A stretch of DNA of 64,000 bases from positions 1-64,000 of the forward strand of contig JAIETL010000038.1 of NCBI GenBank assembly GCA_019745195.1, given 5' to 3'. The notes beneath the pieces were generated by a model. It did no database searches, had not been told where the DNA came from, and saw nothing but the letters and a program-made list of their open reading frames with translations. The translations under genes and the position numbers were made by a program. Of the stretch, positions 1-8,116 are shown piece by piece (within the stretch, counting starts at the first letter, position 1; every line of letters begins with the position of its first letter). This DNA is from Beijerinckiaceae bacterium (lineage in GTDB: Bacteria > Pseudomonadota > Alphaproteobacteria > Rhizobiales > Beijerinckiaceae).

Positions 1-2
1 AT

Positions 3-680
3 ATCCGCCGCTCCCCAACGCCAGTGGCCTGCTTTTACTCCGCCACGATGGCCTGGAATCCGACCGCCGTTGACATGGTCCTCAGCCGCTTCGGCATCGA
101 CATCCATCGGTCCGCGAAGCCTCCGGCACCATCCGGCCCGGTCAGGCTGGGCTATATCGGCCAGCTCGCACCGCATAAGGGCGTGCACGATCTGTTGAGC
201 GCATTGCGCCGCCTCGATGATGCTGCGCTCAGCCTCACGATCTTCGGCTCCGAAGCGCAGGATCCTGCCTACGCCGCGGATCTGCGACGCGCTGCGGAAG
301 GATTGCCCGTGTCCTTCGCGGGAACGTTCGCTCCGGAAGCCACGGCGACGGTGCTCGCCGGAATTGACGTGCTCGTCATTCCCTCGACATGGTATGAGAA
401 CAGTCCCCTGATCTTGCTCCAGGCGCTGGCGACGCATACGCCGGTCGTGATTTCGGACGTTGCAGGCATGACGGAGTTTCTCGAACCTGGCACAAACGGC
501 TTTGCCTTTCGGCGGGGGGATGCGTCCCATCTCGCCGAGATCTTGAGCCTGTTCGTGCGAGACCGCGGCCTTGCCGCCCGCATGAGCGCCATAACCGGTT
601 ACGCGCGAACATCGCGCGAGATGACCGAGGACCTGCTCGCCATGTACGAGGGGCACGGTGTGCCGGTGCGCGCCCGATGA
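3..680 (+). CDS. Glycosyltransferase family 4, C-terminal part (cut by window edge)
   Basis: The frame is already open at the left edge, so only about 225 C-terminal residues are present. They form the nucleotide-sugar-binding half of a GT-B glycosyltransferase. Visible marks are the strand-turn motif LGYIGQLAPHKG, then STWYENSPLILLQALA, which carries the acidic donor-binding segment, and the VVISDVAGMTEF loop. The protein is clearly related to the second GT4 enzyme at 5638-6972, which shares FGID.RSAKPP and IGFIGQIGKHKG. From that comparison roughly 230 N-terminal residues lie outside the window. Its stop codon overlaps the start of the next gene (ATGA), so the two are translationally coupled. 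The likely role is adding a sugar to a capsule or exopolysaccharide repeat at the cytoplasmic membrane. The sugar cannot be inferred. Confidence 0.85.
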   Translation: MRRSPTPVACFYSATMAWNPTAVDMVLSRFGIDIHRSAKPPAPSGPVRLGYIGQLAPHKGVHDLLSALRRLDDAALSLTIFGSEAQDPAYAADLRRAAEGLPVSFAGTFAPEATATVLAGIDVLVIPSTWYENSPLILLQALATHTPVVISDVAGMTEFLEPGTNGFAFRRGDASHLAEILSLFVRDRGLAARMSAITGYARTSREMTEDLLAMYEGHGVPVRAR

Positions 681-1960
681 GGACGAGCTTGGCGGAAGCG
701 CAGACGCCTTACCTGTCTGTCCGGAAATCCGGTCGGGGGGGCTTGCGTCTGGCTGCCCTGCGTCATGACACGGGGCGGTTCAGCCTCGGCAAGATCGGGC
801 TCGCACTCGCTCTCGTCCTGGTCGCGTTGCCGGTGGTGCTCGCGACCATATACTATGTTTTCCTGGCATCGCCCGTCTTCACATCCGAAAGCCGCTTTGT
901 TGTCCGTTCCACGGTCGAAGCCTCGCCACTGGACCTCGGCGGCGAGCTTTCCGGCAAGGATGGCGGGAAATCCATCGGTGGCCTCAGCGGTGGTCTGGGC
1001 GGCGGTCTGGGCAACCTCGCCGGAGCCGCCGACAGCCTGACAGGTGGTAGCCAGGCCGGAATGCAGGATCCTTTCGTCGTCTCCAGCTACATGATGAGTC
1101 CGGAGATCACGAACCTGCTCGATCGCGACGGCTGGCTACGGCGGCAATTCTCCAGCATGACGATCGACTACTGGTCGCGCCTTGACGAGCACGCGTCGCG
1201 GGAGGAGCTCTTCGCCTACTGGCGGCGGCATGTGACCGCGGCCGTCGACCGCCGGTCCAACACGCTGCAATTGCGTGTGCGGGCCTATTCGCCTGAAATC
1301 GCGCAGGAGATCGCGACGAGGGCGCTCGGTCTTGCCGAGCGGATGATCGCCGAGATCACGCGGCGCCAGCGCGAAGACACGCTCGCATTGGCCAAGGCGG
1401 AGGTCGTCGGGGCAGAGCTGCGTTACGAGAAGAGCAGCCTCAAGCTCCAGCAGTTGCGCCGGACGACACGCATCGTCGAACCTGCCCAGGAGACCAAGGC
1501 TGCAGCCACGACGCTCCTCCGACTCATCTATGAACGCATCCGTGCACGCACGGAGCTGATGACGCTGGAGCGGCTCGCTGGGAACAACGCGCCCGGGCGC
1601 GCGGAACTGCTCGCCACCATTTCCGGTCTTGATGCGCAGATCAAGGAGGCCAACGGGCGCCTGACCGGCGATTCCGACGGGAAGAGCGTGTTGAGTGCAG
1701 TCGCGTCGCTGGAAGAACTGGAGCTTGAGCGCCGCTTCGCCCAGGGCATGCTGAGCGTCGCCACCAACGTGTTCGATCGTGCGAGGCGCGAGGCCGAACA
1801 CCGCTCGTCCTTCCTCCTCGTCTATCTCGAACCGACGCAGCCCGTGGAGTCGCGGGAGCCGAATGTCTGGGCTTCGATCGCCTTCGTCGTAGCGCTGGCC
1901 GGCATCGCCTGGCTGTTCTGCGTCACGGCCGCCGCCATCACTCTCGATCAGATCGACTGA
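677..1960 (+). CDS. Capsule polysaccharide export inner-membrane protein, KpsE/Wzz type
   Basis: This 427-residue protein has the layout of KpsE/BexC/CtrB polysaccharide co-polymerases. A transmembrane helix lies at about residues 34-58 (IGLALALVLVALPVVL), followed by the family signature SPVFTSESRFVVRS. Next come a long periplasmic, partly coiled-coil region and a second membrane helix near the C-terminus (about 395-420). Such proteins span inner membrane and periplasm and link the capsule transporter to the outer-membrane channel, setting chain length. A glycine-rich stretch at about residues 88-125 (GGLSGGLGGGLGN) is an unusual insertion. The start overlaps the upstream glycosyltransferase stop (ATGA). 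A second, diverged copy of the same family lies at 3032-4354 on the other strand. Confidence 0.85.
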   Translation: MRTSLAEAQTPYLSVRKSGRGGLRLAALRHDTGRFSLGKIGLALALVLVALPVVLATIYYVFLASPVFTSESRFVVRSTVEASPLDLGGELSGKDGGKSIGGLSGGLGGGLGNLAGAADSLTGGSQAGMQDPFVVSSYMMSPEITNLLDRDGWLRRQFSSMTIDYWSRLDEHASREELFAYWRRHVTAAVDRRSNTLQLRVRAYSPEIAQEIATRALGLAERMIAEITRRQREDTLALAKAEVVGAELRYEKSSLKLQQLRRTTRIVEPAQETKAAATTLLRLIYERIRARTELMTLERLAGNNAPGRAELLATISGLDAQIKEANGRLTGDSDGKSVLSAVASLEELELERRFAQGMLSVATNVFDRARREAEHRSSFLLVYLEPTQPVESREPNVWASIAFVVALAGIAWLFCVTAAAITLDQID

Positions 1961-1966
1961 CAGGCC

Positions 1967-3016
1967 ATGCTCTTCAACATCGACGGCGACAGCGGCTCTC
2001 GAATCGAAGGCTGGATCATGCCCGACAACCCGTCGGTGACCCCGAGCGTGCTCGTGGTCATCGAGGGGGAGGCGGTCTCGACGATCACGGCGCAGGTTCT
2101 GAGGCCGCTCTTGCGGGAGCAGGGCCTGCATGAGACCGGCGTCTGCGGCTTCATCGTGGACGCCAAGAATTGCCCACCGCTCGCTGGCGCGGAAAACGTC
2201 GAACTCTACGATACCGATACGAATGTCCGCGTCTATCGGCGCCGACCCGTCTCGGCGGATGTGGACGCCAAGCTCTTTCGGCTGGAAGCCCAATTGCTGC
2301 GAGATGCCGCCCTCAACGAGGTGCTCGATCCGCATTTCCATATGGCCTTTACCCGGCTGGATTCGTTCCCCGAGGAGACGGCGAAATCGATCCTCGGCCT
2401 TCCCTTCTCGAATTCCCTCTATGTCACCGGGCGGATGTATTATCGGGTCTTCGAGCCGCTGCTGCGCGATCGCGGCTTCAAGAGCTGCATCTACCTGCGC
2501 GACCCGGTCGAAGAGCTGGCCGAGCAGCTCCTCCTGCTGCAATGGGCGCAGTCGCGCAGCCACGCGACGCATAAGGGCGTACTCCCCGAAAGCTACATCG
2601 ACCTGATGAGCGTGCTCGAACCGGACACGATGGATTCGATGGGCAGTCTGGAAAAATGGCTGATCGGCCTTTCGCCGCGCGCCAGGCAGCCATTGAGCGA
2701 CCCCGTAGCGCGCCTGCTGACCTGCATGTCGCCGGACGACCGGCCGTCGCCGCATGTGGTTTCCGAGGCGCTCGATACCCTAGCGGAATTCACGGCGGTC
2801 GGCTTTCGCTCCGACATGCCGGCTTTCGCTGCGCATCTCGAAGCGGGTCTCGATCTCGACATTCCCCCGTTTGCGGCCGCCGCGACGGCCAAGCGTGTGG
2901 CCGATCTGGCTGCTCAGCTCGACAAGTTCGAAGTCGTCCACCAGCTTCTGGCGGTCGATCGCGAGGTTTACGCGACCGCCCGCAAGGCCTTCGACGTTGC
3001 GCTGGAGACGCGCTGA
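1967..3016 (+). CDS. Uncharacterised protein of capsule locus, possible sulfotransferase-like
   Basis: The 349-residue protein follows the KpsE-like gene by 6 bases and is probably co-transcribed with it. I do not recognise the family with certainty. It is soluble and has no signal peptide. The middle region reads SLYVTGRMYYRVFEPLLRD and then YLRDPVEELAEQ. The RDP(V/I)E pattern after a hydrophobic strand resembles the 3'-phosphate-binding segment of sulfotransferases and other P-loop group-transfer enzymes seen in polysaccharide loci. A convincing 5'-phosphosulfate loop is not visible near the N-terminus, so the assignment is only a suggestion. A helical C-terminal third has no recognisable motif. 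The stop codon lies inside the hairpin shared with the convergent gene. Confidence 0.6.
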   Translation: MLFNIDGDSGSRIEGWIMPDNPSVTPSVLVVIEGEAVSTITAQVLRPLLREQGLHETGVCGFIVDAKNCPPLAGAENVELYDTDTNVRVYRRRPVSADVDAKLFRLEAQLLRDAALNEVLDPHFHMAFTRLDSFPEETAKSILGLPFSNSLYVTGRMYYRVFEPLLRDRGFKSCIYLRDPVEELAEQLLLLQWAQSRSHATHKGVLPESYIDLMSVLEPDTMDSMGSLEKWLIGLSPRARQPLSDPVARLLTCMSPDDRPSPHVVSEALDTLAEFTAVGFRSDMPAFAAHLEAGLDLDIPPFAAAATAKRVADLAAQLDKFEVVHQLLAVDREVYATARKAFDVALETR

Positions 3017-3037
3017 AGGCCTGGCGGGCCTTCAGCG
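3011..3037. terminator. Shared bidirectional hairpin between convergent genes
   Basis: A perfect 11-bp inverted repeat (CGCTGAAGGCC and its complement) with a 5-base loop at 3022-3026. It contains the stop codon of the plus-strand gene (3014-3016) and of the minus-strand gene (3032-3034), so one hairpin can end both transcripts. No long T run follows, so it may act as an RNA 3' end stabiliser rather than a strong intrinsic terminator. Confidence 0.6.
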
Positions 3038-4354
3038 CGTCCGTTCCAGGATCGATTCGAAATAGAGGGCCGCGATGGTCCAGATCGCGCCAAGGCCGAG
3101 CAGGACCAGCAAGGTCATTTGCAGCGGCCGGGGATGATCGTTGGTCTCGCCGAGCGTCGGCTGCATGAACACCTCGACGAAGACCTGCTGTCGGATCGTG
3201 TCTTGGCGAGCCTGAGTGAGGGCGGTCTCGGCGCGTGCGACGCGGCCGGAAAGCAGTTCGCGGCGAATCTGCAGGGTATCGAACAGGGAGCCGGCGCTGA
3301 GGAGATCGTTGTTCGAACCGGGTTGCGTCTTGGCGTCGGTCGCCATGCCGAGCACGGCCTCGATCTGCAGATCGAGCGCCTTGATGCGTTCGTCCGTGAG
3401 CGCAAGGGTCGGCGCTCCCTGACTGAGCCGGGCGGCCGCGGTCTCGCGGGCTGCGACCATGGTTGCGCGCTCGTCGCGGAGCTTGGCGACGAGCTTTGCG
3501 AGCGATTCCGCGGTCAATTGCGGGTCGAGCGTGCCTTCGCGGCGGCGTGCCGCCTCCAGGGTGGTCAGGAGCGCGTTGATATCGGCCTGCGCGGCCTGGC
3601 TGTCCGTCCTGGCCTCCTCAAGGCGCTGGGTGCGCATCTTCTGGGCGAAGCCAGCGATGAGCGTCTCGCTGAGCTTGATGACCGCGCGGTTCAAAGCCTG
3701 TGCGTCCTCTGGGCGAAAGGCGTGAATCCAGATGGTGACGATGCCTGTGGTCGAGTCGACTTCGGCGGAGGCCATGCGCTGCCAGTATCGGATCAGGCGA
3801 TCCTGCGAGGCGTCGGTCGGAAGATGCCAGACGATATCGAGCGGGGTACCGGCAAAGATCTGCTTGAGGTCGAATTCCTGCGAAAGGTCGGCGACGATGC
3901 GCGCGCTTCGGATATAGTCCGTGATGACATGGGCTTCCTGTGAATTGTTGAGCGCGGACAGCGCTGCTGCCTGCCCGATCGATTCCAGGCCCACCTTTTC
4001 CAGGCTGCCCCTGACGACCAGCCTGCTTTCCGACACGTATTGCGGTGCCGCGACGAACACCAGGTAGAGCAGACAGATGAAGGCCGGCAGGGCGACGGCC
4101 ACGAAAAAGCTGATCGGCCCCCAGGGCGGCGAGCTTTCCATCGCCGGAATGACGGCATGGGGGATTTCCGAAGCGGACTTCTGTCCGTTTTCGCTGATGG
4201 CTGAGGTGGCCTCCGCCGTGACGGGATTCGATTGGGCTGCCGTACCAGGAAGCTTTGTCCCGGACTGCATATCGAGGGTCGCGCTGCTCCCGGCGCGATC
4301 CTGAACCATGAGCTCAGGATCGTTCCTGGAGTTGCCGCTGCGTTGCCCGGGCAA
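3032..4354 (-). CDS. Capsule polysaccharide export inner-membrane protein, KpsE/Wzz type (second copy)
   Basis: A 440-residue member of the KpsE/BexC family. A proline- and serine-rich cytoplasmic N-terminus of about 75 residues is followed by a membrane helix (ISFFVAVALPAFICLLYLVF) and the signature PQYVSESRLVVRG. A long helical periplasmic region then ends in a terminal membrane helix (about 410-430). The gene lies 2 bases after the Wza/KpsD-type lipoprotein gene and both are on the minus strand, so they form an export pair. The first codon in this frame is TTG at 4354. An ATG 16 codons further in (MVQDRAGSS) is a possible start. The presence of two KpsE homologues in one locus is unusual. 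They share only the signature region well, so they probably serve different chains or partners. Confidence 0.82.
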   Translation of the reverse strand: MPGQRSGNSRNDPELMVQDRAGSSATLDMQSGTKLPGTAAQSNPVTAEATSAISENGQKSASEIPHAVIPAMESSPPWGPISFFVAVALPAFICLLYLVFVAAPQYVSESRLVVRGSLEKVGLESIGQAAALSALNNSQEAHVITDYIRSARIVADLSQEFDLKQIFAGTPLDIVWHLPTDASQDRLIRYWQRMASAEVDSTTGIVTIWIHAFRPEDAQALNRAVIKLSETLIAGFAQKMRTQRLEEARTDSQAAQADINALLTTLEAARRREGTLDPQLTAESLAKLVAKLRDERATMVAARETAAARLSQGAPTLALTDERIKALDLQIEAVLGMATDAKTQPGSNNDLLSAGSLFDTLQIRRELLSGRVARAETALTQARQDTIRQQVFVEVFMQPTLGETNDHPRPLQMTLLVLLGLGAIWTIAALYFESILERTR

Positions 4355-4356
4355 GT

Positions 4357-5553
4357 CTATTTCAGTGCGTTGGCGACACCGGCGCCCTGGATGACCGGCG
4401 AGGTCACGAGGTTGACCAGCGTCAGCAGCTTCTGGACATCCATCGAGGCGGCATTGGCAACGTAGAGGGCGTCCTTGTCGCGGATCTTGAACTGCCGCGC
4501 CAGGAAGATCGACGAAGCTTGGCGCATATCCAGGCGGTACACCACGCGGACCAATCCGTGAGGCGGCAGCACGACGTCCGGCGGAGCGATCGCCCGGGCC
4601 AGAGAAGCGTCTTCGAAGCGCAGCAGATACACGCCGCGCGGATCGGCGCGCTCGTCGCGCAGCCCGCCGGCCTTCGCGACGGCTTCCTCGAGCGTGATGC
4701 CGACGGCATCGAAGGGCACGATTGAATTCTGCCCGGTGGCGCCGAAAGCGGTGAAGGTCTGCGGTCGGCGGATCACGGTAATGGTGTCGTCTGGCCGAAT
4801 ATAGACATTCTCCTCCGGGCGACTGAGCAGCGCCTGCATCGGCACGGCGGTGGTCTTCCCGTTGCGCGTAAGGCTGATGAAGGTCTCGTGGACCGGCGAG
4901 CGAACGCCGCCGGCCGTTGCAATGACATCGAGTACCCGATCGCCGCGGGGCGACAAGGGCAGGCGAGCACCGCTTGTGACTTCGCCGAGAACGGTGGCGG
5001 CATTGCTGACCGAGCGGGAGACGCTGACCAGCGCTTGGGGTTGTATGGCCTTACCTTCTAGCCCGGCGACAATGGTTTTCTCAACCTGGGCGGTTGTCTT
5101 GCCTCTGACCTGAATGCGACCGGCATAGGGAATTGTGATCGAGCCGTCCCGACCGACTTGCTGTTCCGGAACGACGGTTGACCGCGATCCCGTGCTGACG
5201 CCGTTGAGCATCGGTGCCGAGAACAGGCCGCCCGATCCGGCTTCCCAGAGCGTGACAACAATCCCGTCACCGACGCCGATCGTATAGTCGCCGACCTGCC
5301 GACCAAGGCCGAAACTCCGGCCAAAGGTCGGTTCGCTGCGGCCGGCGAGCACGGACAGGACATGCTCGTTGATGTCGGCGAGGACGAAGGGAACCGATGC
5401 GTCGGCCGGCTGAGATTGCTCCGTGATCTCCGAGCGCAGTGGACCTGCGGCAGGGAGCGCTTCACAGCCCGCGATCACCCCAGCCAAGGGAAAGAGTAAG
5501 CATAGCCGCCAAAACACGCGAAGACATATCCCTCTGAATACGGCGGCTCTCAT
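4357..5553 (-). CDS. Polysaccharide export outer-membrane lipoprotein, Wza/KpsD type
   Basis: The 398-residue protein starts with a lipoprotein signal peptide ending in the lipobox LAGVIAGC, so the mature protein should be lipidated. A Poly_export (PES) domain follows at about residues 85-190 (YTIGVGDGIVVTLWEAG, then VGRDGSITIPYAGRIQVRG). Two SLBB domains follow, seen at VLGEVTSGARLPLSPRG and FGATGQNSIVPFDAVG. This is the architecture of Wza/KpsD channels through which capsule leaves the cell. It is followed at 2 bases by a KpsE-type gene. An 84-base gap separates it from the upstream glycosyltransferase gene (5638), so it may share that operon's promoter or have its own. The ABC transporter subunits KpsM/KpsT that usually partner it are not in this window. 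Confidence 0.88.
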   Translation of the reverse strand: MRAAVFRGICLRVFWRLCLLFPLAGVIAGCEALPAAGPLRSEITEQSQPADASVPFVLADINEHVLSVLAGRSEPTFGRSFGLGRQVGDYTIGVGDGIVVTLWEAGSGGLFSAPMLNGVSTGSRSTVVPEQQVGRDGSITIPYAGRIQVRGKTTAQVEKTIVAGLEGKAIQPQALVSVSRSVSNAATVLGEVTSGARLPLSPRGDRVLDVIATAGGVRSPVHETFISLTRNGKTTAVPMQALLSRPEENVYIRPDDTITVIRRPQTFTAFGATGQNSIVPFDAVGITLEEAVAKAGGLRDERADPRGVYLLRFEDASLARAIAPPDVVLPPHGLVRVVYRLDMRQASSIFLARQFKIRDKDALYVANAASMDVQKLLTLVNLVTSPVIQGAGVANALK

Positions 5554-5637
5554 AGCACAGCAATCACTGCCAATTTATGTTCACTAACGCAAAGTCGAAA
5601 GCTGTGGCTGAACGGGCACAGAAGGACTGCGCCACCC

Positions 5638-6972
5638 TCAGCCGATTCCGTATCGAGAATATAGCTCCATCGCGTCGGCGGCCATATCGTCGCTGCTGCG
5701 TTCATAGGCCGTTTGGGCGGTCAGTTTGGCGAGATGCGCTCTGTCGTCCGCGAGATGCCGTATCCGGGCCGCCAAGGCGCGCGCGTTTCCGGTTGGAAAG
5801 GCATATCCGTTGACGCCGTTGCGCACGAACTCGGTCATGCCCGGCTGGTCCGATACCAGGCAGGGCGTGTGAGTGGCCAGCGCCTGGAGCAGGACGAGCG
5901 GCGCATTCTCCGCCCAAAGCGATGGCAGGACCAGGACATCGGTCTCGCGAAGAGCCGCGTCGATCTCTTCGAGCGCGAGCGGACCCGGAAAGGCGACGTC
6001 GAGCCCCCAGGCCGCGCTCCGCAAGCTCGCGGCGTAGGGAGGATTGCGGTCCATGTCACCCCATATCCGTATCGCGACCCGGCCCACCGGAAGGTGGCGC
6101 GCTGCGGCGAGAAGGATGTGGCTACCTTTGTGCTTGCCGATCTGGCCGATGAAGCCGATCCTCAAGCGGTCCGATCGACGCGGGGGTTTGGCGCTGCGGT
6201 CGGCGTCGATCCCGAAGGACTGCACGTCCATCGGCATCGCGAAGCCGTTCCGGCGATAAGCATCGTGCAGGTGGCGCGTCGGCGCGATGGCGGCTCGGAT
6301 GGCCGTAAACTCATCGAACAGCCGGGCGGGGCGCTGGCGAAGCGCGCGAATGTCGTCGCCCGACTGTCGGGGAAGAACCTCCGTCAGAAGGGGGAGGGCG
6401 ATCGCGCTCGTCGGGCGCGCGAACCAGGACGCGAGATAGGCCAGTGTCCATGAATTTGGCTGCTCGTCGGCATAGTCGCGCAAGCCGCAGGACACGCAAT
6501 TGGTGCGCCAGCGGTTGGGGCCCTTGCAGGACAGGCCCCAGGAATTCAGCAGCGTCCCGCGCTGGCAGAAGCCGTGGAAATCGGTCAACGTCGCGAAAAT
6601 CGGCAGATTCAGCGATTTGGCCGCGGCGAAGAGGGCAGTCCCCAGACCCAGGAAATGGGCGAGATGAACGATGTCGGCGCCGATGGCGCTGAAGGTCTCG
6701 CGCAGCTGCGGCATCAGGCGCGGGTCGTCGAACGTGTCCCGCATGCCTCGCATTCTCGGCCTCAGGATGCGCCGGATTTCGATGCCGCCGAGCCATTCAG
6801 GCTCCGATAGCCTGGGATGATCGAGCGAGGCGTCGAAGCGCGGAACCACGATGACGACGCGATTTCCCCGTCTCTGTAGTGCTTCGGCAAGCTGCCGCGC
6901 ATAGACGGCCGTGCCGAAGAACTGATCGGGGAAGTAGCCGTGCAGGCACAACGCGATGGTTAGAGGCCTCAT
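5638..6972 (-). CDS. Glycosyltransferase family 4
   Basis: The start is placed at the ATG at 6972 because it overlaps the upstream stop codon (ATGA) and begins the classical GT-B N-terminus MRPLTIALCLHGYFPDQFFG. The resulting 444-residue protein has both GT-B halves. The acceptor half contains the TDFHGFCQRG segment and a cysteine-bearing stretch (CKGPNRWRTNCVSCGL) typical of GT4 enzymes with an inserted zinc-like knuckle. The donor half contains IGFIGQIGKHKGSH and PSLWAENAPLVLLQALATHT. It is paralogous to the partial enzyme at the left edge. It probably builds the polysaccharide repeat together with the neighbouring GT-B-like protein. Donor sugar and linkage are unknown. Confidence 0.88.
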   Translation of the reverse strand: MRPLTIALCLHGYFPDQFFGTAVYARQLAEALQRRGNRVVIVVPRFDASLDHPRLSEPEWLGGIEIRRILRPRMRGMRDTFDDPRLMPQLRETFSAIGADIVHLAHFLGLGTALFAAAKSLNLPIFATLTDFHGFCQRGTLLNSWGLSCKGPNRWRTNCVSCGLRDYADEQPNSWTLAYLASWFARPTSAIALPLLTEVLPRQSGDDIRALRQRPARLFDEFTAIRAAIAPTRHLHDAYRRNGFAMPMDVQSFGIDADRSAKPPRRSDRLRIGFIGQIGKHKGSHILLAAARHLPVGRVAIRIWGDMDRNPPYAASLRSAAWGLDVAFPGPLALEEIDAALRETDVLVLPSLWAENAPLVLLQALATHTPCLVSDQPGMTEFVRNGVNGYAFPTGNARALAARIRHLADDRAHLAKLTAQTAYERSSDDMAADAMELYSRYGIG

Positions 6973-8012
6973 GAGAGCAACTCGGGAAACCCGTCCGAGC
7001 GCTTGACCCATGTCGCGATCTCGGCACGAAGCCGCGAGGCATGGGCGTCCCGCACCTGTTTTTGCCCAATCAGCCTGCGCAGTTCGGTGATCCAGGCTTC
7101 CGGGCCGCCTGTGACGAGGAGTGCGGCCTCGCCAAGCGACTCGTAGGCTGGCGATGCCTGGAAGACACCGGCTGCGCCCATGCGCACGGCATCGATGGCT
7201 TTCGTTGCGGACCGTGCCTGGTTGAGCGGCGTGTCGAGCATCGGGGCAATGAGGATGTCGGCTCCGATTTGCCCGGTGCGCCGGCGATAGGAGGGCCAGT
7301 CCATTTCCGATTGAAATGCAACCGACGGGATGTCGGCCCAGAGATTGCGGGCTTGGGCGGGGCCGATCACATCGAATGCGACATTGCCCGCGCTGAAGAG
7401 GTCACGAGCGATCGCAGCCGCGAAGCCATGGTCCGCAAGGTGACTCAGCTGTGCGTGAAAGGCGATTCTGACCGGCCCCCCCTGCAACGGAGCCGGTTCG
7501 TCGAGAAGGTCTTCCTTGCCGGGTATGGGACGAAGCACCGTGGCACGCGCGTGTCGAAATCGGTCCCTGATGACGGGAGTGGAAACGAGGATGTCAGTCA
7601 GGTGGTGGCGAATCCTGCGCAGCGGCAGAATGGTTCGTCGCGCCACGTCAAGCCGGTAGAGCAGGGGAACCGACCGGTCGCCCATGAACGCGGCATAGTC
7701 ATCATCGAAAAATAGACCGACGCCGGCAAGCCCGGTCGCGCGGCTGATTTTATGGGCCCAGTCGCGATTCAGGTAGCGGCAGCTCAAGACATAGTCGCCG
7801 TGCTCGAGCGTGACGGTCGAGGCGGCCTTTCCTTGAGAGATATCGATAGTGATCGCGTGCAGACCGCGCAGCCTCGGCCGCAGATAGTAGTCGTAGGTCG
7901 GGTTCTCGCCCCATTTCAAGACGACGATGCGTTCGATGGGATGGCTTCGGACGGCGAGCGGGCGGAGTTTACCGTATAGCTGGCCGAAGAGATCGGGCAA
8001 ATGGCCGGGCAA
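6969..8012 (-). CDS. Putative GT-B glycosyltransferase-like protein
   Basis: A 347-residue soluble protein, first gene of the minus-strand operon that continues into the GT4 gene with an ATGA overlap. The fold looks like GT-B. A central VRIAFHAQLSHLADHG strand opens the C-terminal half, and the NQARSATKAIDAVRMGAAGV segment matches the helix that binds nucleotide sugar in GT4-type enzymes (N..KS.K..D...G). The N-terminal half is short, and the acceptor-binding motifs are not typical, so the substrate is unknown. The first usable codon is TTG at 8012, with other TTG codons close by, so the exact start is uncertain. The 104 bases upstream separate it from the divergent SDR gene and should hold both promoters. 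Confidence 0.7.
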   Translation of the reverse strand: MPGHLPDLFGQLYGKLRPLAVRSHPIERIVVLKWGENPTYDYYLRPRLRGLHAITIDISQGKAASTVTLEHGDYVLSCRYLNRDWAHKISRATGLAGVGLFFDDDYAAFMGDRSVPLLYRLDVARRTILPLRRIRHHLTDILVSTPVIRDRFRHARATVLRPIPGKEDLLDEPAPLQGGPVRIAFHAQLSHLADHGFAAAIARDLFSAGNVAFDVIGPAQARNLWADIPSVAFQSEMDWPSYRRRTGQIGADILIAPMLDTPLNQARSATKAIDAVRMGAAGVFQASPAYESLGEAALLVTGGPEAWITELRRLIGQKQVRDAHASRLRAEIATWVKRSDGFPELLS

Positions 8013-8116
8013 ACTGGTCTTCCGTTTCGATTTGCCTTAGCCCTCGAATTCAGGCTTGCCGGACGTTTCCTCATAATCAACTGCATGTACCCGGTCCAGC
8101 CTCGGTGGTGAAGTGA

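Noticed and set aside
1136..2755. Long open frame (539 codons) on the minus strand
   Set aside because: It is antisense to the KpsE-type gene and the following gene, both of which have clear family or operon support. The translation is rich in Arg, His and Gln as expected for a GC-rich shadow.
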